Assembly (NCBI GenBank): GCA_947302895.1
Contig: CAMYWU010000093.1
Span: forward strand, 1 to 6,369
Length of the DNA stretch: 6,369 bases
Direction: 5' to 3'
From: an uncultured Clostridia bacterium
GTDB lineage: Bacteria > Bacillota > Clostridia > Oscillospirales > Acutalibacteraceae
Made by a program: the position numbers and the translations under genes
The notes under the pieces: generated by a model
Database searches by the model: none
The model's input: the letters and a program-made list of their open reading frames with translations, nothing else
What the model was told of the DNA's origin: nothing
Shown here: in pieces, positions 1 through 5,339 of the stretch
Position numbering within the stretch: position 1 is the stretch's first letter
How the letters are laid out: each line of letters opens with the position of its first letter

Positions 1-8
1 AAGGAGGG
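1..8 (+). promoter_or_regulatory. Ribosome binding site of the 45-residue peptide
   Basis: AAGGAGGG lies at the window edge, with 8 bases between GGAGG and the ATG at 16. This is a near-consensus Shine-Dalgarno sequence and is the main reason for accepting so short an ORF as a gene. The promoter lies outside the window. Confidence 0.8.
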
Positions 9-15
9 ATAACAA

Positions 16-153
16 ATGACAAAGTTTTATAACGAGCCTGAATTCAAGGTAATAACAACAAACTCATCAGATGTTATCACCACCTCGGGCGAAACACCAA
101 CCTACATCCCCGGACAGTTTGAAACAGAAGACGTTCAGTTTGTATTAGCATAA
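16..153 (+). CDS. Small 45-residue peptide of unknown function
   Basis: The ORF encodes 45 residues from ATG 16 to TAA 151-153. It has a strong ribosome binding site and an intrinsic terminator starting four bases after the stop, so it looks like a complete expressed gene, or the last gene of an operon entering from the left. The peptide is hydrophilic and acidic, with no signal peptide, membrane segment, cysteine or double-glycine leader. Visible elements are an N-terminal FYNEPEFKVI segment, a central DVITTSGETP segment rich in Thr and Ser, and a C-terminal ETEDVQFVLA. From memory, short clostridial peptides with a 'PE-F/I-x-V-I ... D-V-I-T-T-S' pattern are common and unnamed; I could not check that here. 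A RiPP precursor or a small regulatory or structural peptide is possible, but no modifying enzyme is visible in the window. Function is unknown. Confidence 0.7.
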   Translation: MTKFYNEPEFKVITTNSSDVITTSGETPTYIPGQFETEDVQFVLA

Positions 154-156
154 AAG

Positions 157-184
157 AAAGCGAAGCTTCGGCTTCGCTTTTTTT
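157..184 (+). terminator. Intrinsic terminator after the small peptide
   Basis: A perfect 10-bp stem is formed by AAAGCGAAGC (157-166) and GCTTCGCTTT (171-180), closed by a TTCG tetraloop (167-170). T bases continue from the right arm to 184. UUCG loops are especially stable, so this should be an efficient Rho-independent terminator separating the peptide gene from everything downstream. Confidence 0.93.
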
Positions 185-187
185 AAC

Positions 188-289
188 TGTTAATATTCAT
201 ATTAACAATATAACTTTTAACGGAGTTAAAAATATAACTTTGAATTGATAATTCAAAATATCACTATTCACAAAGTGAATAATATAACT
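188..289. repeat. Array of four AT-rich hairpins with a constant ATATAACT linker
   Basis: Four different perfect palindromes follow each other: TGTTAATAT/ATATTAACA (188-207), TTTTAAC/GTTAAAA (215-231), TTTGAATT/AATTCAAA (239-257) and TATTCAC/GTGAATA (265-281). Each has a 2-3 base loop, and each is followed by nearly the same 8-mer: ATATAACT at 208, 232 and 282, and ATATCACT at 258. The linker period is 24, 26 and 24 bases. The stems differ completely in sequence while staying self-complementary, and only the linker is conserved. No coding potential is seen here. The structure suggests a mobile or replication-amplified intergenic repeat, or a structured RNA or DNA element. Function is unknown. 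Confidence 0.75.
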
Positions 290-293
290 AATC

Positions 294-312
294 GGGCGGA
301 TGATATCCGCCC
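294..312. repeat. GC-rich hairpin (GGGCGGAT palindrome)
   Basis: GGGCGGAT (294-301) and ATCCGCCC (305-312) form a perfect 8-bp stem around a GAT loop, followed by CCTAC. It resembles the short GC-rich palindromic repeats ending in CCCCTAC that are scattered between genes in many Clostridia; that comparison is from memory. There is no T-tract, so it is not a terminator. Confidence 0.65.
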
Positions 313-325
313 CTACTTAATCAGA

Positions 326-360
326 GAAGAGTGAAGAGTTAAGAGTGAAGAGTAAAGAAT
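326..360 (+). repeat. 7-bp tandem repeat (GAAGAGT)
   Basis: Four consecutive heptamers read GAAGAGT (326-332), GAAGAGT (333-339), TAAGAGT (340-346) and GAAGAGT (347-353), followed by a degenerate AAAGAAT (354-360). The tract is purine-rich on the plus strand, lies between two GC-rich hairpins, and could vary in copy number by slippage. It is not near a start codon, so no phase-variation role is evident. Confidence 0.7.
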
Positions 361-363
361 TTC

Positions 364-382
364 GGGCGGGAACACCCGCACC
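364..382. repeat. Second GC-rich hairpin (GCGGG/CCCGC)
   Basis: GCGGG (366-370) pairs with CCCGC (375-379) around an AACA loop, and two more G-C pairs lie beyond a bulged A380. In composition and position it resembles the hairpin at 294-312, and may be a diverged member of the same repeat type. Confidence 0.45.
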
Positions 383-387
383 CGTAT

Positions 388-446
388 ATTTCCCCTCATC
401 CGACGGCTCCAAGTATTCGCCGCCACCTTCCCCCGAGGGGGAAGGC
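388..446. repeat. Dispersed-repeat-like element ending in a CCTTCCCCC hairpin
   Basis: The element starts with a pyrimidine-rich TTTCCCCTCATCC stretch and ends with a perfect 9-bp stem, CCTTCCCCC (426-434) against GGGGGAAGG (437-445), separated by GA. An inner CGGC...GCCG dyad sits between them. From memory, 'CCCTCATCCG...CACCTTCCCCC...GGGGGAAGGC' is a common intergenic repeat of gut Clostridia. No reading frame is supported here. Confidence 0.55.
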
Positions 447-505
447 TTGATAGGTTTGATTGATTATATTTGGGCAAATGAAACAAAAACACTTCCTCTT
501 GAACC

Positions 506-562
506 GTAGGGAATGGCGACTCGACATTCCGCAGCAGGAGCGTCAGGGTTGCCGCTCCCTAC
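506..562. repeat. 57-bp fold-back element with imperfect terminal inverted repeats
   Basis: The element begins GTAGGGA and ends TCCCTAC. The left 20 bases (506-525) and the right 21 bases (542-562) are imperfect inverted copies, and several of the differences are G-T wobbles that would still pair in RNA. It can also fold as two side-by-side hairpins, GGAATG...CATTCC and GGAGCG...CGCTCC, giving alternative cruciform structures. It looks like a very small MITE- or REP-like repeat. No transposase or clear target-site duplication is visible. Confidence 0.6.
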
Positions 563-645
563 AAATGAAAGAACGCCACTCCTATACAATTTTTATTATT
601 CGCTTTGCTCCCGTATTTGCTAAAAGCTCAAAAATAGAACATTAA

Positions 646-670
646 AAAAGTTGACAAGCTGTCAACTTTT
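646..670. promoter_or_regulatory. Perfect 11-bp dyad just upstream of the surface-protein promoter
   Basis: AAAAGTTGACA (646-656) and TGTCAACTTTT (660-670) are perfect inverted repeats around a 3-base loop. The right arm ends one base before the -35 box at 672. It could be an operator for a dimeric regulator, or a weak hairpin terminator, since the right arm ends in TTTT and is followed by ATT. Its position touching the promoter favours a regulatory site; this is inference. Confidence 0.55.
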
Positions 671-671
671 A

Positions 672-700
672 TTGACAAAATATTTTTAATATAAGATAAT
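672..700 (+). promoter_or_regulatory. Sigma-A promoter of the secreted ubiquitin-domain protein
   Basis: The -35 box is TTGACA (672-677), a full consensus match. The -10 box is GATAAT (695-700), 5 of 6, with the optimal 17-bp spacer. Transcription would start near 707, leaving a leader of about 64 bases before the ATG at 771. The sequence around it is very AT-rich. Confidence 0.8.
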
Positions 701-756
701 AGATTTGATAAATTAGATTATTTTCAGAATAGTGTTTACTAAAACAATACTGTTTC

Positions 757-764
757 AAGGAGGA
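757..764 (+). promoter_or_regulatory. Ribosome binding site fixing the start at 771
   Basis: AAGGAGGA is a consensus Shine-Dalgarno sequence. Its GGAGG core is 7 bases from the ATG at 771 but only 1 base from the ATG at 765, and it lies downstream of the GTG at 732. It therefore selects 771, which also gives a clean signal peptide. Confidence 0.88.
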
Positions 765-770
765 ATGAAT

Positions 771-2501
771 ATGAAACAAAAACAAAATTTTAGTAGAAAG
801 GTGATAAGCGTCCTACTGTCGCTGCTGATGGTATTCTCGTGCTTCTCGGGCATGAGTTTGACGGCGTATGCCATGGATATTTATGTCAAAGTGGCGACTG
901 AAGACGGAAGCATCACTTTAGATGTAGAGCCCTCAGACACTATTGAAAATGTAAAGGGCAAGATTCAAGATAAAAAGGGCTATGCGCCCGAAATTCAGAA
1001 ATTGATATTCGCCGGCGAGGTGCTGGAGAATAACAGAACTCTGGCAGATTACAATATTCAGAAGGAAAGCACACTGCATCTGGTTATCGGCTGCTATGGT
1101 TCCTTTGTTCCTACTGCAGCGGATGATGCAGCCGCTTTAGCAGAAAAGGTAGTTAAGTTCAACGGTATGGACTGGTACCTCATCGAGGATAACTCAACGA
1201 GCGAAACAGAGGGTACAGTAACTCTGTTTGCAAAGGATACGATTGGTTCAAGCAGGTTCGATAACAGCAAAAATGTATACAGCGAATCTATGGTTAAATC
1301 ATATCTGGACAATTCGACGGCTGGGGACGGTGCTTTTGCTGATGTGGCAGATGCAATAGTTTCTACTGATCTTGAAGATGTTTCTGTTACGGGAGCAAAG
1401 CTCTGGCTTTTAAGCAAGGATGAAGTAATTACTACATATAAATTATCGACAGCTCTCAACAAATGTTCTAAAGATTGGTGGCTCCGTACGCCCGTGTACT
1501 CCTCTTACGTTATTTTTGTAAACGGTGAAAGCGGCAGTGTTGACAACAATGGCAATTATTGTATGAATACATACGGCATTCGCCCCGCTTTAAAACTTGA
1601 TTTAAGCAAGGTTGAATTTGACGCTGATACTAACACTTTTGCACTGCCTGTTTCTCCCGTATCCTACATGGCTGCGAGCGTGGACGCAACAACGCACGAG
1701 GTAACCTTTACCGACGCAAACTGCGAGGATTACGAAGTTGTTACCGCTTCCACCACCACCTTTGAGGACGGCAAGTGGTATGTGGTCAATAACAACGTGA
1801 CAAACAACAACCGTATAACCGTTAATGACGAAGCGCACTTAATCCTTTGCGATGGCGCTACGTTGACTGCGAATAAGGGTGTTACTGTTGCAGACGGCAG
1901 TACGCTACATATCTATGCTCAGAGCGTCGGAGAGAATGTCGGTTGCATCGTTGCCACCGTGGGTGAAGAGTATGAAGCCGGCATTGGCGGCAGATATGAC
2001 GACGCAACGGATGGCGGCACAATCGTTATTAATGGAGGTAAAGTTTCTGCAACCGGTGGTGAATATGGCGGCGCCGGCATCGGCGGAAGCAATGGAGGAG
2101 CAGGAGGCACCGTTACTATCTACGGTGGTATAGTCACTGCTCAGGGAGGCAGTCATGCTGCTGGTATAGGCGGCGGTGAAGGCCGCACCGGAGGTACGGT
2201 CACCATTTATGGCGGTGAGATTAAAGCTACAGGCGGACAAATAGGTGGCGCCGGCATCGGCAGCGCCAGTGGTGTAAGAAACAACGGCGGTACTGTTACG
2301 ATTAATGGTGGGACAGTCACTGCTGTCGGCGGCGGCTTTGAAGATTGGACTGAAGCGAAAGGGATTGGTGATGGAAACGGAGCTGAACCCGGTCCAGAGC
2401 CAAGCACACAAATTACCATCGGCAACGGTCTTACCGTCACAGCCAAAGATAGTCCAGATAACAGTGTGATCAATATCACAAACGGTGATCCTTCGGGATG
2501 A
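771..2501 (+). CDS. Secreted ubiquitin-domain protein with DUF6273-like and glycine-rich beta-repeat regions (ends at in-frame TGA)
   Basis: The ORF encodes 576 residues. Residues 1-34 form a Sec signal peptide: a basic KQKQNFSRK start, a hydrophobic core [12 protein letters not shown], and an AYA cleavage site. Residues 35-106 are a ubiquitin domain, about 50 of 70 aligned positions identical to eukaryotic ubiquitin, including [16 protein letters not shown] and [13 protein letters not shown]. Residues 125-280 carry DWYLI, WWLRTP (236-241) and YGIRPALKL (268-276), the signature of DUF6273-type domains of unknown function. Residues 330-400 are beta-rich, and 415-540 hold four 29-32 residue repeats of the form GGTVTIxGGxVxAxGG...AGIGG, likely a parallel beta-helix. 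The protein ends at TGA 2499-2501 with no cell-wall anchor, although the same frame continues downstream in surface modules. It may be a truncated product, or the N-terminal part of a 1,499-codon gene. Extracellular location is well supported; the target and the role of the ubiquitin fold are unknown. Confidence 0.88.
   Translation: MKQKQNFSRKVISVLLSLLMVFSCFSGMSLTAYAMDIYVKVATEDGSITLDVEPSDTIENVKGKIQDKKGYAPEIQKLIFAGEVLENNRTLADYNIQKESTLHLVIGCYGSFVPTAADDAAALAEKVVKFNGMDWYLIEDNSTSETEGTVTLFAKDTIGSSRFDNSKNVYSESMVKSYLDNSTAGDGAFADVADAIVSTDLEDVSVTGAKLWLLSKDEVITTYKLSTALNKCSKDWWLRTPVYSSYVIFVNGESGSVDNNGNYCMNTYGIRPALKLDLSKVEFDADTNTFALPVSPVSYMAASVDATTHEVTFTDANCEDYEVVTASTTTFEDGKWYVVNNNVTNNNRITVNDEAHLILCDGATLTANKGVTVADGSTLHIYAQSVGENVGCIVATVGEEYEAGIGGRYDDATDGGTIVINGGKVSATGGEYGGAGIGGSNGGAGGTVTIYGGIVTAQGGSHAAGIGGGEGRTGGTVTIYGGEIKATGGQIGGAGIGSASGVRNNGGTVTINGGTVTAVGGGFEDWTEAKGIGDGNGAEPGPEPSTQITIGNGLTVTAKDSPDNSVINITNGDPSG
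873..1088 (+). other. Ubiquitin-like domain (protein residues 35-106)
   Basis: The coding segment starts at the ATG for Met35, which aligns with ubiquitin Met1 and follows the predicted signal-peptidase site. One residue is inserted in the beta1-beta2 turn (TEDG in place of TG). Lysines aligned with K6, K27, K29, K33 and K63 are kept; K11 is lost and K48 is Glu (E83). Of the I44 surface patch, I44, H68 and V70 are kept, but L8 is Ala. The LRLRGG tail is replaced by IGCYGS, so no diglycine is available for conjugation, and the domain continues into the rest of the chain. Codon use looks bacterial and like that of the rest of the gene. Confidence 0.93.
2013..2381 (+). repeat. Four glycine-rich coding repeats (GGTVTIxGG)
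   Basis: Repeat units begin at 2013, 2103, 2190 and 2286 (protein residues 415, 445, 474 and 506), with periods of 30, 29 and 32 residues. Each has a GGT(V/I)xI(N/Y)GG strand motif followed by VxAxGG, and the first three end in AGIGG or AGIGS. The pattern is typical of glycine-rich right-handed beta-helix or stalk regions in clostridial surface proteins. The fold assignment is inference from the repeat pattern. Confidence 0.75.
2499..2501 (+). other. In-frame TGA interrupting the surface-protein gene
   Basis: The codons around it read GGA TGA GGT TGG GTG CAT, and the reading frame is identical before and after the stop. Everything from 771 to 5270 is one frame of 1,500 codons with this single interruption. 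The downstream part has surface-protein modules but no signal peptide, as expected for the C-terminal half of the same protein. All Trp codons in this frame are TGG and TGA occurs nowhere else in it, which argues against a reassigned genetic code. A single-base nonsense change, for example from TGG, GGA or CGA, is the simplest cause; readthrough or sequencing error cannot be excluded. Confidence 0.85.
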
Positions 2502-2507
2502 GGTTGG

Positions 2508-5270
2508 GTGCATATTGAGAAGGTTGCTCACACCCACAGCTTCACATACTCCGCAAGCGGCGCAACTATCACAGCAACCTGCACAGCAGACGGCTGCACG
2601 CTTGACGACGGAACCGAGCAGCACAACCACGCTGCATTCATCACCCTTAACGCCCCTGAGAGCCTGACCTACGACGGTAGCGGAAAGCCCGTAACCGTGA
2701 CCTTCAGCAACAATTTTGAGAGCCTCCTCCCTGTCTTCTTTGACGATCCGGAGATCACCCTCGATACTATTCGGGGAAACATCTGTTATTACAAGAACGG
2801 CGACAAGACCGCCGAGCCCAGTGAGGATGCTATTGCCATTGCCGGTACTCATACCGCTGAACTCAGTTTTAAGGGACAAACAGCCGGCGTGACTTACACT
2901 ATCGCAAAGGCTGACCCGACCTACACGGCTCCTACGGGCTTAACGGCAACCTACGGCCAGACTCTTGCAAACGTAACCCTTCCCGACGGTTGGGCTTGGG
3001 CAAACACCGGCACAAGCGTTGGTAACGCAGGTACTAACACCTTTAAGGCAAACTTTACACCTGCAGACACTGCAAACTACAATACGGTTAACAACGTTGA
3101 CGTAACTGTTACAGTTGCAAAGGCAAACCAAACTGCTCCTGCAGCGCCGACGGAGGCAGGCAAAACGATAAACAGCATTACGCTGAATGAAATTCCAAAC
3201 GGCGAATACAAGTGCGGCGCAGGTGATTGGCAGACAAGCCCCACCTTTACGGGGCTGGATCAGAATAAGGGTTACGTCTTCCGTCAGAGATATGCCGCAG
3301 ACGCAAACCATAATGCGTCCGCAGGCAGTGAGGAAGCGGTTATCTATACTGCAAACCACACGCACAGCTTCACCTACACTAAAGAGGGTATGAGCATCGT
3401 TGCTACCTGCAGCGGCGAGGGCATCTGCAGCTTGAGCAACAACAAGGTTTCGTTTACGCTTGTTCCGCCTACCGAAAATCTCGTTTATGACGGCACCGAC
3501 AAGCTGGCAACGCTTGAAGGCACTGAGGCGTTCAATGCCGCAACGGGAATGAACGTTTCCGCAAACGATATCGTATATAATTACAAAGCAAAGAGCAGCG
3601 ATTCCGCTGTTGTTGTAACTGAAACAAAGAACGCAGGTACTTATCAGGTGCTTTACACGCTGCAGAGCAGCTTCCCGAGACCTGTTCTCACCTCGGGTTT
3701 CACAATCAGCAAGGCAAACCCGACCTGTACAGCTCCTACCGGACTAACTGCAACCTACGGTCAGACACTTGCAGATGTTACGCTGACAAACCCGAGCGGC
3801 AACACCGCAGGTACTTGGACTTGGGTTGACGATACAACAAGCGTAGGCAACGTTGGTACAAAGACCTTTAAGGCAAGCTTTACACCTGCAGATACAACTA
3901 ACTACAATACAGTAGAGAACGTAGACGTTACCGTTAAAGTAAATCAGGCAGTGATTACTCCGACTGTTACACTTGACGGCTGGACCTACGGCGACGAGGC
4001 TAATACGCCTTCCGTAACAGGTAACGCAGGCAATGGCGATGTAGCATATACCTACGCACAGAAGGGCAGCGATGCTTTCAGCACTACCGTTCCGACGAAT
4101 GCAGGCAATTACACGGTCAAAGCAACTATTGCGGCTACTGCTAACTACAACGGCGGCACGGCTACGGCGGACTTTACGATTGCCAAGGCTAATATTACTC
4201 CGACTGTTACACTTGACGGCTGGACCTACGGCGACGAGGCAAACCTGCCCACCGTTACAGGCAACACAGAAAATGGCGACGTAACTTATCTTTACAAGGA
4301 AAAAGGCGCTTCCGATATGTCCTGTACGGATGTAGTTCCGACTCAGGCAGGCGAATACACCGTAAAGGCGCTTATTAATGAAACTGCTAACTACAACGGC
4401 GCTAATGCAGAAGCCGACTTCACCATCGCAAAGGCAAAGGTAACCATCACTGCCGATGATAAAACAAGCAAGCGTGAGGCTGCTCTCAAAGAGCTGACCT
4501 ACAAAGTAGACGGCAAGATTCTTGATGGCGACTACCTTGGTATTAAGGTAACTTCAAATGTTAAGCCGGCAGTTGCAGGCAAGTATGACATTAAGGTTGC
4601 TTATCCCGAAAACGCAAACTATGATGTTACCGTTGTTGACGGCACATACACCGTAACAGACCGCATTACTGCAACTGAAAAGACAGCAGGCAACAACAAG
4701 ATTAATTCTTCTGCCAAGGCTGCGGCAAGCAAGAAGGGCGTTACGGTTAAATGGGGCAAGGTTGCAAATGCAGAGATGTATGAAATCTATGCAGCATACT
4801 GCGGCAAAAACAATAAGTATAAGAAGATTAAGACCGTTAAGGGCAACATCAATTCCTTTGATATTACTAAACTCGGCGGCAAGAAACTTAATACCTCAAA
4901 GTGCTTAAAGGTTTACGTTGTTGCATACCGTAAGGTAAACGGCAAGTATGAAAAGATTACAAAGAGCCTTACAATGCATATTGCGGGCACAACAAACAAG
5001 CACACCAACGCTAAAGCAATAAAGGTTAAGAAGTCTTCTTACACGCTTAAGGTTAACAAGACCGCAACCATTAAGCCGACTCTCGTTCTTCAGAAGAAGA
5101 ACAAGAAGGCAGTTGAGCACGTAGCGAAATTCCGCTATCAGTCAACCAATACAGCAGTTGCAACCGTTGATAAGAACGGCAAGATTAAGGCAGTAGGCAA
5201 AGGCACCTGCACAATCTACATCTTCGCAAACAACGGTAAGCTCAAATCCGTAAAGGTAACGGTTAAATAA
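2508..5270 (+). CDS. C-terminal Ig-like/Fn3/BIG2 region of the surface protein, separated by the in-frame TGA
   Basis: The ORF has 920 residues when read from GTG 2508, the first possible start after the stop. It has no signal peptide and begins mid-domain, so it is most likely the detached second half of the preceding gene. A weak GAGG at 2500-2503 could allow re-initiation, but the product could not be exported alone. Modules by residue in this ORF are: HTHSF/Cys module plus Ig-like domain (8-136); YGQTL module (137-206); EIPNGEYKCG module (208-283); a second HTHSF/Cys module plus Ig-like domain (284-404); a second YGQTL module (405-481); two 80-residue ITPTVTLDGWTYGDEAN repeats (483-642); an MBG2-like domain (645-720); a lysine-rich Fn3-like domain with GVTVKWGKV and YEIYAAY (742-829); and a BIG2-like domain ending at KVTVK (835-920). 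There is no LPXTG, dockerin or S-layer motif. The basic C-terminus might bind acidic wall polymers, but that is only a guess. Confidence 0.8.
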   Translation: MHIEKVAHTHSFTYSASGATITATCTADGCTLDDGTEQHNHAAFITLNAPESLTYDGSGKPVTVTFSNNFESLLPVFFDDPEITLDTIRGNICYYKNGDKTAEPSEDAIAIAGTHTAELSFKGQTAGVTYTIAKADPTYTAPTGLTATYGQTLANVTLPDGWAWANTGTSVGNAGTNTFKANFTPADTANYNTVNNVDVTVTVAKANQTAPAAPTEAGKTINSITLNEIPNGEYKCGAGDWQTSPTFTGLDQNKGYVFRQRYAADANHNASAGSEEAVIYTANHTHSFTYTKEGMSIVATCSGEGICSLSNNKVSFTLVPPTENLVYDGTDKLATLEGTEAFNAATGMNVSANDIVYNYKAKSSDSAVVVTETKNAGTYQVLYTLQSSFPRPVLTSGFTISKANPTCTAPTGLTATYGQTLADVTLTNPSGNTAGTWTWVDDTTSVGNVGTKTFKASFTPADTTNYNTVENVDVTVKVNQAVITPTVTLDGWTYGDEANTPSVTGNAGNGDVAYTYAQKGSDAFSTTVPTNAGNYTVKATIAATANYNGGTATADFTIAKANITPTVTLDGWTYGDEANLPTVTGNTENGDVTYLYKEKGASDMSCTDVVPTQAGEYTVKALINETANYNGANAEADFTIAKAKVTITADDKTSKREAALKELTYKVDGKILDGDYLGIKVTSNVKPAVAGKYDIKVAYPENANYDVTVVDGTYTVTDRITATEKTAGNNKINSSAKAAASKKGVTVKWGKVANAEMYEIYAAYCGKNNKYKKIKTVKGNINSFDITKLGGKKLNTSKCLKVYVVAYRKVNGKYEKITKSLTMHIAGTTNKHTNAKAIKVKKSSYTLKVNKTATIKPTLVLQKKNKKAVEHVAKFRYQSTNTAVATVDKNGKIKAVGKGTCTIYIFANNGKLKSVKVTVK
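2529..3950 (+). repeat. Duplicated block of about 200 residues (HTHSF, Ig-like and YGQTL modules)
   Basis: The block at about 2529-3125 and the block at about 3357-3950 have the same order: HTHSFTY with a TxTC...C motif, an Ig-like stretch, then APTGLTATYGQTLA and FTPADTxNYNTV. They are separated by a different module of about 76 residues. The YGQTL motifs start at 2952 and 3756, 804 bases apart. The copies are diverged but clearly related, showing that the gene grew by internal duplication. Confidence 0.75.
3954..4430 (+). repeat. 240-bp tandem coding repeat with a 47-bp identical core
   Basis: Positions 3954-4000 and 4194-4240 are identical over 47 bases, exactly 240 bases apart, and encode ITPTVTLDGWTYGDEA. 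The rest of each 80-residue unit is diverged but aligned, ending in ADFTIAKA. The mix of perfect identity at the front and divergence behind suggests gene conversion or recent slippage within an older duplication. Confidence 0.85.
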
Positions 5271-5287
5271 GATAATTCAAAATTATC
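5271..5287. repeat. Small AT-rich palindrome after the stop codon
   Basis: GATAATT (5271-5277) and AATTATC (5281-5287) form a 7-bp dyad around CAA, directly after the TAA at 5268-5270. It is too weak and lacks a T-tract to be a terminator by itself. It resembles the AT-rich stems of the array at 188-289, but without the ATATAACT linker. Confidence 0.4.
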
Positions 5288-5302
5288 ATACCTTTCAGAA
5301 AA

Positions 5303-5339
5303 CCCCGATACTCTCACGAGTATCGGGGAATTTATTTTT
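5303..5339. terminator. Strong intrinsic terminator, apparently bidirectional
   Basis: CCCCGATACTC (5303-5313) and GAGTATCGGGG (5318-5328) form a perfect 11-bp stem with a TCAC loop. On the plus strand it is followed by AATTTATTTTT and ends the surface-protein transcript. Read on the minus strand, the hairpin is followed directly by TTTTCTG, a good T-tract, so it could also end transcription coming from the right. Confidence 0.92.

Noticed and set aside
188..289. CRISPR array
   Set aside because: The constant part is only 8 bp and the variable parts are themselves palindromes of 17-20 bp, unlike CRISPR repeats and spacers. No cas gene is present.
460..645. 61-codon plus-strand ORF in the upstream gap
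   Set aside because: It runs straight through the 57-bp fold-back element, has no good ribosome binding site and no plausible protein character.
732..770. Upstream GTG start for the ubiquitin-domain protein
   Set aside because: No Shine-Dalgarno sequence precedes it. The strong AAGGAGGA at 757-764 lies downstream of it and serves the ATG at 771, which also begins a proper signal peptide.
828..845. Lipoprotein signal (Cys in VFSC)
   Set aside because: Phe at -2 is atypical for a lipobox, and a clean AYA signal peptidase I site follows ten residues later.
2499..2540. Selenocysteine insertion at the TGA
   Set aside because: The only nearby pairing is TGGGTG (2505-2510) with CACCCA (2531-2536), a 6-bp stem with a loop of about 20 bases. 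It does not look like a bacterial SECIS, and the context is a structural surface region with no redox motif.
1905..2879. Long 324-codon minus-strand ORF
   Set aside because: It is an antisense shadow of the glycine-rich repeats and of the start of the Ig-like region. Its low-complexity translation has no domain pattern, and it crosses the in-frame TGA site without explaining it.
771..5270. Reassigned genetic code (TGA as Trp or Gly)
   Set aside because: TGA occurs only once in 1,500 codons while Trp is consistently TGG and Gly is GGN, so general reassignment would leave more TGA codons.
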